NCBI GenBank assembly: GCA_039969155.1 | Contig: JBDVOJ010000053.1 | Span: 1-64,000, forward strand | Length of the DNA: 64,000 bases | Origin: GCA-002733465 sp039969155 | GTDB lineage: Bacteria; Pseudomonadota; Gammaproteobacteria; Enterobacterales; Kangiellaceae | Direction: 5' to 3' | Shown: piece after piece, positions 45,037 through 54,281 of the stretch | Numbering within the stretch: the first letter of the stretch is position 1 | Layout: each line of letters starts with the position of its first letter | Program-made: the position numbers and the translations under genes | Notes under the pieces: model-generated | Database searches by the model: none | What the model was told of the DNA's origin: nothing | Seen by the model: only the letters and a program-made list of their open reading frames with translations

Positions 45037-47004
45037 TCAAAAGGGACAACTGGTCGAATCAGTTTGTCCCCAACTACCGGTGCAAAAATTATCACCGTAT
45101 AAAAAGAAAATAGCATCATCGTGAAGCACTGCTCGCTGTCCAAAATATGCAGTTGGCCAAGCGTTTTGTTCATCAGATTGCTGGGCGACCATTTTGGCGA
45201 CATAACTCATTGTCATTGAATTGGTTTCATCACTTAGCAATTCGAATTGATGCAGCGAGGATTCACTCCAATTAGGATAGTCTTGACCATCTTGTTTAAG
45301 ATAAATTGTCATGGGCAAAGTAAACCGTTGAAGTTGCTCAGAGTGCTGTAAGAAACTAAAACTTCGCAAGTCATAATTGACCTCAGTGTACGAGCCTCGC
45401 TCACCGAAAACTAAAGTATCTTTTACTACTGGATTACTCTGGTCGCTAATATCGTAGAGCTCAACCTTTACCCCTTGTTGAAGTCCATCGACGACTTGAT
45501 GGCCAATTCCTAACAACCAATTCTCAGATAACGGGTGCAAGTACCTCGAGAAGCCAGGGATTTCTAACTCACCACTGATAAAGGGAGCTTGGGGGTCTGA
45601 TAAATCTAATACATAAAGCGGGTCAATTTGCTCAAAGGTAACGGCATAACCTCTGTCACCGGCAAACCTGACCGCAAATAATTCCTCACCGGGTTTGCCT
45701 ATTGGCGCTGTATTTTCTGCATTCGGAATTTGACTTAACTGTTGCAATTGATTGCTACCATCTTCTGTTAAGATAGTAAGCCGGTGTTCGGGAGAGCCAC
45801 TGATACCTGTATAGCTTGTGGTTATAACTCTTAGATTGTTTTCATGCTCACTCATTCGGAACGAAGGGTCACTCCATCCCAAATAGCCAGGAATCGCTTT
45901 AGAAGCTTTATATAAAACTTGGTCCTCAAATAAAGAGAATTTGTGCAATACTGTAAATTGCGAATGCTCAAACCAGCTCGCATAATCAGAACCACCAATA
46001 TAAAGACTATTAGTCGAGGCGTAGATCCCTTGAACATTGGCATTTAGACAAGTCGATGAGGTTAGTTGGCGCGACTCCAAGTCAATGGCGGATAAAGTGA
46101 TCACATCCGCATACCCTTCTAAAGTATCAATGCCTTCGGCAACAAAGCAATTAGCCGCATCAACTAATGGTCGCACCGCACCATTGTTAACCTGATAGTG
46201 AGGCAATAAATCTGAGATTGGAGTATTTAATATTAACTTTTCATTATCGATTTTTTCGTCATCTGTTACCGCTGAGTAGTTCAACTCTTGAATGTTGGGT
46301 ACATATCGGGTGATTAAGTACAACATGTTCCCAACCCGACGCGTCCCTTCGAGGTTCCCTTCTATTTCGATATTCCATTGTTGATTTGGCGCTTCAGGGT
46401 TTTGAACATCAAATAGTTGAATCTCTGCTTTCCCACTTTGCCATAGCCAATCGCTCTCAGGCAAAATGGCCCCCCAGTAGGTATAAATCGTTTTTTTTAT
46501 CGCTACTAATTGCTGCTCTTCAATTCTCAAATAAAGTTCGCTGAATTTAACATCATCGGATTCATTAGCAATTTCCGCGACTTGCTCTAGGGAAGAATTA
46601 TTGGCATCAGTACGATGAATTCTTATTGCATTGGTAATCTCAGAGTTGGAATAATCATCACCATTGACGACCTGAAAAATATGCTGCCCATTATATTTAA
46701 TACGATCGGCCTCATCGACATTTACTTCGTGGGTATTAGTCGTTGAAAACTGTCCTCTAAGTCCTGCGCCATCGCCTTCAGCAGCTGCCAAGGCAACTGG
46801 GTAATCTTGCTCTACAAGTCTTAGACGAATGCCATTTTTTAAGAAACGCTCAAACTCGCCACTTGAAGATTTAGACAAAGGTGCGTCTTTAACGGCTGCT
46901 TGCTTTAGATTACTATAATCAATGTTTACTTTATCTTCCGAACTACCACAACCAGTGGCCAAACCAACTATCAATGGTAATGCTAAAAAACTTAACCTAA
47001 TCAT
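45037..47004 (-). CDS. Secreted beta-propeller lipoprotein (Beta_propel family)
   Basis: A 655-aa lipoprotein (lipobox ATGC, near residue 19) whose body belongs to the 'secreted protein containing C-terminal beta-propeller' family. Markers: HEVNVDEADRIKYNGQHIFQVV, MLYLITRYVPN, FAVRFAGDRGYAVTFEQIDPLYVLDLSDPQAP and SENWLLGIGHQV. Beta-propellers of this family are exported and of unknown role. The ATG at 47004 is chosen over the preceding GTG because GAAGGG lies 7 bases upstream. Terminates at the hairpin near 44950. Confidence 0.9.
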   Translation of the reverse strand: MIRLSFLALPLIVGLATGCGSSEDKVNIDYSNLKQAAVKDAPLSKSSSGEFERFLKNGIRLRLVEQDYPVALAAAEGDGAGLRGQFSTTNTHEVNVDEADRIKYNGQHIFQVVNGDDYSNSEITNAIRIHRTDANNSSLEQVAEIANESDDVKFSELYLRIEEQQLVAIKKTIYTYWGAILPESDWLWQSGKAEIQLFDVQNPEAPNQQWNIEIEGNLEGTRRVGNMLYLITRYVPNIQELNYSAVTDDEKIDNEKLILNTPISDLLPHYQVNNGAVRPLVDAANCFVAEGIDTLEGYADVITLSAIDLESRQLTSSTCLNANVQGIYASTNSLYIGGSDYASWFEHSQFTVLHKFSLFEDQVLYKASKAIPGYLGWSDPSFRMSEHENNLRVITTSYTGISGSPEHRLTILTEDGSNQLQQLSQIPNAENTAPIGKPGEELFAVRFAGDRGYAVTFEQIDPLYVLDLSDPQAPFISGELEIPGFSRYLHPLSENWLLGIGHQVVDGLQQGVKVELYDISDQSNPVVKDTLVFGERGSYTEVNYDLRSFSFLQHSEQLQRFTLPMTIYLKQDGQDYPNWSESSLHQFELLSDETNSMTMSYVAKMVAQQSDEQNAWPTAYFGQRAVLHDDAIFFLYGDNFCTGSWGQTDSTSCPF

Positions 47005-47252
47005 CACTTGACCCTTCTTATAAAATTACAAATATGAAATGTGAAGCTTGCTAATGTGATCACCATTCTATGAACACCTTGGAATAAATTCTGTTCAATA
47101 ATTGCTGAGTAATGTTAAGATTTGTAATATCAACCTGATTCTCGGATGATTGATAGGTAAACTTACTGAGGCTGAGTGTGTATTACACTTTTTGACAATT
47201 AATAACTAAACATGAAGAGAAACTATCTTGAATGTCGGCGATAATGTAACTG

Positions 47253-48182
47253 ATGTTGTCGATTAAGAATCTTAAATATATGGGCATAAAAGCTCTTAGC
47301 AATTGTTCTCTGCTCAAAGCGTTATTAGCTTTGACGTTTTCGCTTGGCTTACAGAATACCAGCGTATCTGCCAAAGAATCTTGCGAGTCCCCTCAAAAAG
47401 AGAATTGCGTAGAGCAAGATACCTTTCATTTAGGACTATCGATTGGCTTAGGGTTGGTTAGTAACCCTTTAAATCAAAGTGATAATATCCCGTTAGTTTT
47501 ACTGCCAAGCGTCAGTTATTACTCTGGTGACTTTTTTCTAGAGAACCTAGATTTTGGGTATACCCTTTATGATACCGAGCAATCCTCTCTATCGATTCTA
47601 GCAAGCCCTAGCTACGATAGTGTATTTTTTAATCGATGGGATCCCGGCAATATTTTTGTTGAGCTGGGTGCTTCTGCGGTTGATGGCTCTGGCAACCCAT
47701 CCATAGCGCCCTCCACTCCGGACAGAGAAACCCAAATCAATCCAGATGAACTCTCGACTAGAAAGTTTTCCTATTTGGGAGGCGTAGAGTACTCTTTTGA
47801 ATGGCCAAATCAGCTCATACAGGTTGCCGCTTTAAGTGATATTTCAGGAGTGCATTCAGGCAGCGAAGTTAGGTTCGCATACCAGTACCAAGCGACTGAG
47901 AATATTCGAACAACCGCGGGCTTCACTTGGAAGGACAAGAATCTGACTGACTACTATTACGGAATTGATGAGGAAGAAATCATCGATAACAGAGCAAGCT
48001 ATCAGGCTCAATCAAGTCTCAGTCCATTTTTTAGAGCAAGTTATCGAACTTCGCTAGGCGATGGCGATAGTTTGCGGGTTAGCTTTCAATATCAAAAATT
48101 GGCTTCGCAAATTAGTGATAGTCCGGTGGTTGCTGATGACTATGTTCTAACATTCTTCGCTGGTAGAACATTTAGCTTTTAA
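47253..48182 (+). CDS. MipA/OmpV family outer-membrane protein
   Basis: The 309-aa product has a signal peptide ending TSVSAKES and matches the MipA/OmpV family: LGLSIGLGLVSNPL at the start, LLPSVSYYSGDFFLENLDFGYTLY, and a terminal TFSF at the barrel end. MipA interacts with murein enzymes in E. coli and OmpV-type proteins respond to osmotic or antibiotic stress. It is followed by a DUF3019 gene and a two-component pair, a set known from several marine gammaproteobacteria (for example Shewanella). Start at 47253 or the ATG at 47280; neither has a strong ribosome binding site. Confidence 0.85.
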   Translation: MLSIKNLKYMGIKALSNCSLLKALLALTFSLGLQNTSVSAKESCESPQKENCVEQDTFHLGLSIGLGLVSNPLNQSDNIPLVLLPSVSYYSGDFFLENLDFGYTLYDTEQSSLSILASPSYDSVFFNRWDPGNIFVELGASAVDGSGNPSIAPSTPDRETQINPDELSTRKFSYLGGVEYSFEWPNQLIQVAALSDISGVHSGSEVRFAYQYQATENIRTTAGFTWKDKNLTDYYYGIDEEEIIDNRASYQAQSSLSPFFRASYRTSLGDGDSLRVSFQYQKLASQISDSPVVADDYVLTFFAGRTFSF

Positions 48183-48220
48183 ATATAACAATAAATAAGT
48201 GCTTTAAAGTACGAAAGAAT

Positions 48221-48631
48221 ATGGGAATAACAAAACAGTTAACATGGAAATTAACTGGTCTGTTAGGTTTGCTTTTTCTGATTACACCTATTCAGTTGGC
48301 AGCCGAACCAGGCTATGGCTTGACTGTGTCTCCAGAAAAATGCTTTGTGCTTGAAGTTACTGACGAATGCGAAATCGCCATAAAGCTTGAATGGCGAGTA
48401 GAGACCAAGAGTAGTTACTGCCTTTATCTTGCAGGGGAAGCTAAACCACTAAACTGTTGGAAAGAGAATAACCAAGGTAGCTTCGAGTATCTATTAATCA
48501 CCAACACTGATACTCAATTTGAACTAAGATCCATACATATTGACCACCCCACATATCAAACCAAAGTTAGAATATTTAAACAAATAAAGCGGCTAAAAAA
48601 ACGAAGGCGAAATCCTTGGAGTTTCTATTAG
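48221..48631 (+). CDS. DUF3019 family secreted protein
   Basis: The 136-aa product has a signal peptide ending QLAAEPG and fits DUF3019: LTVSPEKCFVL, CEIAIKLEWRV, CLYLAGEAKPLNCWK. Four Cys suggest two disulfides. The C-terminus is strongly basic (KRLKKRRRNPW). DUF3019 proteins are commonly encoded between MipA/OmpV and a response regulator, as here; role unknown. 38 bases after the MipA gene, so likely cotranscribed. Confidence 0.88.
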   Translation: MGITKQLTWKLTGLLGLLFLITPIQLAAEPGYGLTVSPEKCFVLEVTDECEIAIKLEWRVETKSSYCLYLAGEAKPLNCWKENNQGSFEYLLITNTDTQFELRSIHIDHPTYQTKVRIFKQIKRLKKRRRNPWSFY

Positions 48632-48721
48632 CCATGGATAACAATTAACTTTTAATTTGATAGCGAGTTAAAAGCAGAACTAACCAGTCAAGTATTATTA
48701 GGTCGTACAGGAGTGACTAGC

Positions 48722-49417
48722 ATGACCCAAGCTAAAATATTACTAGTAGAAGATGACCAAAAGCTGGCTAATTTAGTAAAGCAGTACTTAGAAAACGCTA
48801 ATTTTTTAGTAAAGATTGAAAGCGACGGAAATCGAACCATTGGCACTATCGATCGCTTTGAACCCGATCTGATTATTCTCGACATCATGCTGCCCGGTAG
48901 AGATGGACTTTCAATCTGTAAAGAAATCAGACCGACTTTTCTTGGCCCTATTCTTATGCTAACCGCTCGCAACGAGGATTTCGATCAAGTACTTGGATTG
49001 GAGTTTGGTGCTGATGATTATGTGATCAAGCCTGCCGAACCAAGAGTGCTACTGGCTAGGATTAAAGCATTACTAAGACGTGGGACTTACACTCCAAACA
49101 CCACCGAAGCCCATCTTACTTTTGGCTCCCTGTCGATTGACGCCATCTCACGAGATGTCCATCTAGACGGAAAAAAAGTTGTACTATCAACACACGAATT
49201 CGATTTGTTGCACATTATTGCTCAGAATGCTGGAAGTATTCTGAGTCGAGACTACTTGTTTAATAAACTCTACAATAGAGAATACGACGGGTTAGATCGA
49301 ACAATGGATGTACGAATTTCTCAATTACGAAAAAAACTCAATGATAACTCTGAAGAAGCGCTTCGTATAAAAACTATCTGGGGTAAAGGATACCTTTTTG
49401 TAGCTGATGCCTGGTAA
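48722..49417 (+). CDS. OmpR-family response regulator
   Basis: The 231-aa protein has a receiver domain (LLVEDDQ, phospho-Asp in LIILDIMLPGRDG, Lys in VIKPAEP) and an OmpR-type winged helix (STHEFDLLHIIAQNAGSILSRDYLFNKLYN, end RIKTIWGKGYLFV). The GTG at 48713 is in frame, but the CAGGAG at 48708-48713 favours the ATG at 48722. It should be phosphorylated by the kinase encoded 36 bases downstream and probably regulates the MipA-DUF3019 genes upstream. Confidence 0.95.
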   Translation: MTQAKILLVEDDQKLANLVKQYLENANFLVKIESDGNRTIGTIDRFEPDLIILDIMLPGRDGLSICKEIRPTFLGPILMLTARNEDFDQVLGLEFGADDYVIKPAEPRVLLARIKALLRRGTYTPNTTEAHLTFGSLSIDAISRDVHLDGKKVVLSTHEFDLLHIIAQNAGSILSRDYLFNKLYNREYDGLDRTMDVRISQLRKKLNDNSEEALRIKTIWGKGYLFVADAW

Positions 49418-49453
49418 CTTACCAACCGAGAATGCTGGAATTCTAATTACTCT

Positions 49454-50725
49454 ATGAGCTCTATATTTCTAAGACTTTATTTTCTAATTGTTGCTACCGT
49501 TTTATTGGTTGGTTTTAGTTTAGATTACCTTTGGCGAAGTTTTGATCCACAGCAAACGCCTCATCATCAGTTAGAACAATTGATTAAGACCAATGCCTCT
49601 CTACTTGATAGTTTGCCGTATAGTGAACTTGAGAAGAGTATTGATAAACTCAACTTACTTTCACTTGGGGACTACCAGCTTGTCGATAATAGCAGTGTTC
49701 AAGCCATAGATTTCTATCAAAAAATCGATAGCTCTTCTCCGGTTCATACTGAGAATGACCATCAAATAGTCACTTTTATCAGGCTTGCTTCGCATGATTT
49801 AATCTTACAATACGCTGTGCCTCAGGAGTCCACGCAATCCTATCTGAGTCTAATCTTTGTTGCACTATTTTATAGCATCATTGCTGTGGTTATCTTCTTT
49901 TGGATTTGGCCGCTATCAAAAGATCTAAATCGACTTGAAAATGCCGTTAGTAATTTTTCCGAACAAAAGTGGCAGTCCAAGGTTGAACTACCCGCCACTT
50001 CCTCAGTTGCTCACTTAGCAACTGCCTACAATCAATTGCTCGACCGAATTAGGCTTCTAATTGAAACACAACAATCCATGTCACACTCGATTTCACATGA
50101 GCTTCGAACACCACTTGCTAGAATACGGTTTTCGTTGCAGATGGCTGAGGAAACAGAGGACACAACACAGGTAAAAAATCAGCTAAGGAGCATCATGGAA
50201 GATGTTGAAGAAATGCATCAGCTTATTACCGAGCTATTAAACTTTGCGGCACTAGAAAAAATATCGGTTGAAGCAAAATTAGAACGTGGCAACATCAACT
50301 TACTTATCGAAAACTTACTAGCCCGATTATCCCGAAATAATCCCGAAAAACAAATCGACTTTGAAGCATCACAACAAGGAGTCAATGTATCATGTGATAG
50401 CTACTTAATTGAAAGAGCCATACAAAATTTGATTGTTAACGCACTCAAGTTTTCTAACCAAACTATAAGAGTAAAGTTTCAAGAGTCAGAAAAGCACTAT
50501 CTAATAGCCGTTGAAGATGATGGCCCAGGGATCCCTAGTGAACAGAAGTCGTTAGTTTTCGATTCATTCGTTCAACTTCCAAACGGTAGCAAGGAGCAAG
50601 GTTTTGGCCTTGGACTAGCGATTGTTAAAAGAGTGATGAGTTTACATCAGGGTGAAGCAAGGGTTGAAGATTCTGAACTTGGCGGAGCCAAATTTATTTT
50701 AGTATGGCCTAAACTTGCTCGATAG
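49454..50725 (+). CDS. Sensor histidine kinase
   Basis: The 423-aa protein has two membrane segments (about 7-25 and 135-155) around a small periplasmic region, then a HAMP-like stretch (LNRLENAVSNFSEQKW), the phospho-His box SHSISHELRTPLARIRF, and the ATPase with N-box RAIQNLIVNALKFS, G1 VEDDGPGIP and G2 GFGLGLAIVKRV. It acts with the response regulator just upstream. The periplasmic domain is about 100 residues with no named family. Confidence 0.96.
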   Translation: MSSIFLRLYFLIVATVLLVGFSLDYLWRSFDPQQTPHHQLEQLIKTNASLLDSLPYSELEKSIDKLNLLSLGDYQLVDNSSVQAIDFYQKIDSSSPVHTENDHQIVTFIRLASHDLILQYAVPQESTQSYLSLIFVALFYSIIAVVIFFWIWPLSKDLNRLENAVSNFSEQKWQSKVELPATSSVAHLATAYNQLLDRIRLLIETQQSMSHSISHELRTPLARIRFSLQMAEETEDTTQVKNQLRSIMEDVEEMHQLITELLNFAALEKISVEAKLERGNINLLIENLLARLSRNNPEKQIDFEASQQGVNVSCDSYLIERAIQNLIVNALKFSNQTIRVKFQESEKHYLIAVEDDGPGIPSEQKSLVFDSFVQLPNGSKEQGFGLGLAIVKRVMSLHQGEARVEDSELGGAKFILVWPKLAR

Positions 50726-50806
50726 TGATTTATTCTATCAAGTTATTTGTTACCAGCCTTAGACAATGTTAGTTTATTTTCTCATTGTATTTAACGGAGC
50801 TGGTTA

Positions 50807-51316
50807 ATGAAAAGAGTCGCGGTATTTGGCAATACTGGAGCAGGAAAGTCTGCGACTAGTCGAAAAATAGCTGCTGCCAAATCTATCCCTCTGTTTGTCT
50901 TAGATGAAATACAATTCTTGCCCGGGGGGAAAGAAGTGGATAAGCAGCAATTTATAGAATCACATAATCAACTAGTGGCTCTGCCTGAATGGGTAATCGA
51001 TGGCTTTGGAAATATTGAAACGCTGTGGCCAAGGCTCGAGATTGCCGACACCTTGGTTTATATCGATCTGCCTTTGGGGATTCATTTTTGGTGGGTAACC
51101 AAACGTTTTATTAAGGGGCTATTCACCGCACCTAAGGGCTGGCCAGAAAAAACACCATTGCTTAAGGCTACTCTCAATAGTTATAAGGTTTTAAGAGTTT
51201 GCCATCAGCGGTTAACCCCTGCTTATAGGCGGTTTGTGAAAAAAAACTCCAATCATAAAACGGTTATTCATATTCGCTCTGTAAAAGATTTAGATCGCTT
51301 TTTGGGTAATTTGTAA
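50807..51316 (+). CDS. P-loop kinase-like protein (topology modulator type)
   Basis: The 169-aa cytoplasmic protein starts VAVFGNTGAGKSATSRKIA, a Walker A motif, and has WVIDGFGNIETLWPRLEIADTLVYIDLP, which matches adenylate kinase-like 'topology modulation' proteins (FlaR-like). These are small nucleotide kinases of unknown substrate. CGGAG precedes the ATG. Single gene after the histidine kinase; a link to it is unlikely. Confidence 0.85.
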   Translation: MKRVAVFGNTGAGKSATSRKIAAAKSIPLFVLDEIQFLPGGKEVDKQQFIESHNQLVALPEWVIDGFGNIETLWPRLEIADTLVYIDLPLGIHFWWVTKRFIKGLFTAPKGWPEKTPLLKATLNSYKVLRVCHQRLTPAYRRFVKKNSNHKTVIHIRSVKDLDRFLGNL

Positions 51317-51364
51317 GCAATAAGTTTTCTAACGGTCTATACAGTCGCCGAGAACCAACAAGCT

Positions 51365-54160
51365 TTAAAATTCTTGTAGAGTAATTTTCCAACTCTCACC
51401 GTGGTAAAAAATTCTTTTTGTGGGCCAGTATTGCTTATCTTGTTTAAGAGTGATGATTGATTCTCGACCGATTAGGTCTAACAATCTAATCCGCACAAAG
51501 TCCTTGTCGGCATGTTTAGAAGTCAGTTGAATAAAGTCCGATAAATCATTTACTGACACCCCTTCAAATTCAACAATTCTTGATAAAGGTCTTAGTCCAT
51601 AGCGATTAGCGGGTGAGCCATACCAATACCAAGAAACGTAAACCCCCTCTGGGTCTAATCCGTACTGAGCCGAAACGGCTCGATGTGGTTTTTGCAGTAG
51701 CGCACCAGACCAAATATAAACGTTTTCAGTATCGGTGTGGGATAGTTCCTTCATCGTTAGCGTTAAATTTTGCTGTTGTGAATCACGCCAAACACTCACT
51801 GGTACTTCGCCGAAGCTACTCTGTTTTTCGAAATCATCAAAGCCAGTGATCAGTTTGTTATTAATCGTTAACAACAAATCTCCCTGTTGTAATTTATCAA
51901 ACGAGTCTGCTCCAGCAACCCTTTTTGTAATTTGTAGTAGTTGTGAGCCATTACTTTGTTTTTGAAACCGGTTCATCCATTTGTCAGACAAACCGTATTT
52001 ACGCGCACTGGCTATGGTAATGGGTGACAATTCTACTTCCATCGAATAGATATCGACTCGGCCTTTGTCCAGCCACTGCTCTTTGATTTCTAATATTTGG
52101 TCTACCGGCAATCCTCGGTCATAGGTATTATTATTTCGCCCAATGGTGAAATTCGTCCACCAAGAGCGAACTTTTCCCCGTTTATCAAGTAAAACCCCAC
52201 TGGCAACTATCGGCGGATTATTAATGATAACGCTGTTTGTATTGGTTTCTTTAAATTGGGGAATTGATGGCCTTGGCAGTGCCAACGGATCGTATGAAGA
52301 CACGGTTAACTTTTCATTGATCAATCGATTAGAAGTTTGGTAGCCAGCAAGCCATACCGGGTCACCTGGCTCGAGCGGTCGAGAGTCAAATTTAGCGATC
52401 TCAATATCGGAATCAAGCAATAACTTTGGATCATATTGTAATAACGTGAAACTGTGCAGCGGATGAACAAACAACACTTTAGCCGGGACTTGAGTTACCC
52501 CAGCAAAAGTTATGTCTACATCGGCCATTTTTATCGGAACCGTGTTTCTATCAACAATGATTAAACCTTGTTTGTCATCAATGACAATTCCAGTTCCAGA
52601 ATAATTGGCAAAATTTTGCCCATCGATATGGTATGGCAAATTTGCATTTACAAAAACTAAAGAGCGCGAAATAGTATTCAATTTTTTGTCTTTGTAATTT
52701 TTAAAAATAACTTTCGTTGGCTCGGTAACATCAACCGCACTATTCCATTCAATTTTTTGACAAGGCCAAATTCCAGTTAGGTCGTTTCTTTTGCAACGTT
52801 CTGAAAGATGCCATTTGGTTTGAAATTGAACATTTCCCACCAAAACGTTATTAGGGTTTCCTATACCAACATATTTGATTGTAAAGTATTCATCTTCCGA
52901 TAATTTTAGTAGTTCCTTTTGAAAGTCATCAAGATTATCGACTGGTTGATTATTGATTTTTTGTATCACTACCCCGCGACGAATTCCTGCGTTGCTAAAC
53001 GCATATCCAGGCGATGCCACATAAACGCCTTTGGGTGCCATATTTGATTGACGTGCAATTTGGTAGGATAACTGATTAAAAATTCCATCGGCGAAACTAA
53101 TGTACTCTCGAGGAGTGGACTCTTCTAAGTTAGTCACTTTTAACTCAACAGTCATTGATTTGTCTTGTCTGAATAGAGTCAGCTTGATGTTTTCACCGAC
53201 GTGCTCATCAAGGAAAATTTCAAACTGCTCATATCGGTTAACATAATCCAGTTGTTGTTTTTCAGATTTAAGCGAGATTACGATATCACCTGGTCGCAAT
53301 AAGTTGTGAGCTGGACCATCGACAACAGTATTCTCTATGGTTAACAGACCGTCGCCTTTGGCATTCTTACGGAAATTCTTTTCGAGCAGACTCGACAACC
53401 CCAATCGGCGAACTTCATCATAGGTTTGATATCTCAAGGTCGTTTGAATCGTCCCTCTATTGATTGTTTGTCCTTGCTGAATAGCTTTTAGAGCTCTTGT
53501 CACTTTGAATAACGGTAAAAAATAGCTGGAAGAACTGGCTCGTTTACCACCGGCATTTAACGCAATAACTTGCGCTGATTGATTAATTACTGGCGCTCCG
53601 GATGAACCTCCAGCTGTATCGGCGGACGATTGAAAATAGAAAGTGTTGAAATCATTGTACCTGCCAATTCCATAGGCAGGTGCAGAACGATCCAGCCTTG
53701 CCAATGTGCCGGAGAGTATCGACATTTTCTCACCAGAATCATTACCAATGATGCGGATTTCGTCTCCAACTTTAGCTTGGTTATCCACTAATGTAAGAGC
53801 TCTTGGCTGGATAAATTTTAACGTCTTTGGTTCATATTGAAAAAAACCAAAATCATGAATCGGATCTCGGTAAATTGGCTTTAGAGTTACTTCTTCACTA
53901 TTGTAAAAAACCCCTTCCGCTGTGATAGGTCCTGGCTGCACCACATGACGGTTGGTGAGTATAATTCCTCTTTCAGCATCCACCACAAAACCTGTCGCTT
54001 GCGTTACGCTACTTCCTTGCGTATCGAATGGTCGAACCGCATTCACTCGAATACTCACTATCGACTGAGACGCCTCTTCGATCACTTTTTCCCACGAATT
54101 GCTAGAGGCAAAGACACTACTACTACAAAATAAAAAGCCGATAAACAAAATGCTTCTCAT
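51365..54160 (-). CDS. Tandem HtrA-like protease resembling Deg7/Nma111
   Basis: A 931-aa exported protein: signal peptide (about 1-18), first trypsin-like domain with intact triad His72 (TNRHVV), Asp103 (PIHDFGF) and Ser187 (GGSSGAP), a PDZ domain, a second PDZ (about 365-430), then a second trypsin-like domain in which the triad is lost (VDRNTVP where His is expected, HSFTLL where Asp is expected, no GxSGxP), then two more PDZ-like regions ending at residue 931. The motifs GNDSGEKMSILSGTLARLDR and NDFNTFYFQSSADTAGGSSG follow the eukaryotic Deg7/Nma111 pattern. The ATG at 54160 is chosen (signal peptide, GGAG upstream); the ORF extends to 54229 through a hairpin. Confidence 0.9.
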   Translation of the reverse strand: MRSILFIGFLFCSSSVFASSNSWEKVIEEASQSIVSIRVNAVRPFDTQGSSVTQATGFVVDAERGIILTNRHVVQPGPITAEGVFYNSEEVTLKPIYRDPIHDFGFFQYEPKTLKFIQPRALTLVDNQAKVGDEIRIIGNDSGEKMSILSGTLARLDRSAPAYGIGRYNDFNTFYFQSSADTAGGSSGAPVINQSAQVIALNAGGKRASSSSYFLPLFKVTRALKAIQQGQTINRGTIQTTLRYQTYDEVRRLGLSSLLEKNFRKNAKGDGLLTIENTVVDGPAHNLLRPGDIVISLKSEKQQLDYVNRYEQFEIFLDEHVGENIKLTLFRQDKSMTVELKVTNLEESTPREYISFADGIFNQLSYQIARQSNMAPKGVYVASPGYAFSNAGIRRGVVIQKINNQPVDNLDDFQKELLKLSEDEYFTIKYVGIGNPNNVLVGNVQFQTKWHLSERCKRNDLTGIWPCQKIEWNSAVDVTEPTKVIFKNYKDKKLNTISRSLVFVNANLPYHIDGQNFANYSGTGIVIDDKQGLIIVDRNTVPIKMADVDITFAGVTQVPAKVLFVHPLHSFTLLQYDPKLLLDSDIEIAKFDSRPLEPGDPVWLAGYQTSNRLINEKLTVSSYDPLALPRPSIPQFKETNTNSVIINNPPIVASGVLLDKRGKVRSWWTNFTIGRNNNTYDRGLPVDQILEIKEQWLDKGRVDIYSMEVELSPITIASARKYGLSDKWMNRFQKQSNGSQLLQITKRVAGADSFDKLQQGDLLLTINNKLITGFDDFEKQSSFGEVPVSVWRDSQQQNLTLTMKELSHTDTENVYIWSGALLQKPHRAVSAQYGLDPEGVYVSWYWYGSPANRYGLRPLSRIVEFEGVSVNDLSDFIQLTSKHADKDFVRIRLLDLIGRESIITLKQDKQYWPTKRIFYHGESWKITLQEF

Positions 54161-54207
54161 TGAAAAAACTCCATTTATAAACAAACAAAAAGGCTTGGGG
54201 TTGAACA

Positions 54208-54224
54208 GGCCGTTGAAAACGGCC
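54208..54224 (-). terminator. Hairpin after ispG
   Basis: GGCCGTT and AACGGCC form a 7-bp stem with a 3-base loop, 58 bases past the ispG stop and before the protease gene. The following T-tract is interrupted, so it may be weak. Confidence 0.5.
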
Positions 54225-54281
54225 CGCAAGAGTTTTGAGAGCTAGCAAACATCAATCACCGAATGACAAGCACTGAGACAA

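Noticed and set aside
47183..47374. 63-codon minus-strand ORF over the MipA start
   Set aside because: Overlaps the MipA/OmpV signal peptide on the opposite strand; no family likeness.
54161..54229. Upstream extension of the tandem protease
   Set aside because: Runs through a hairpin and lacks a ribosome binding site; the signal peptide begins at 54160.
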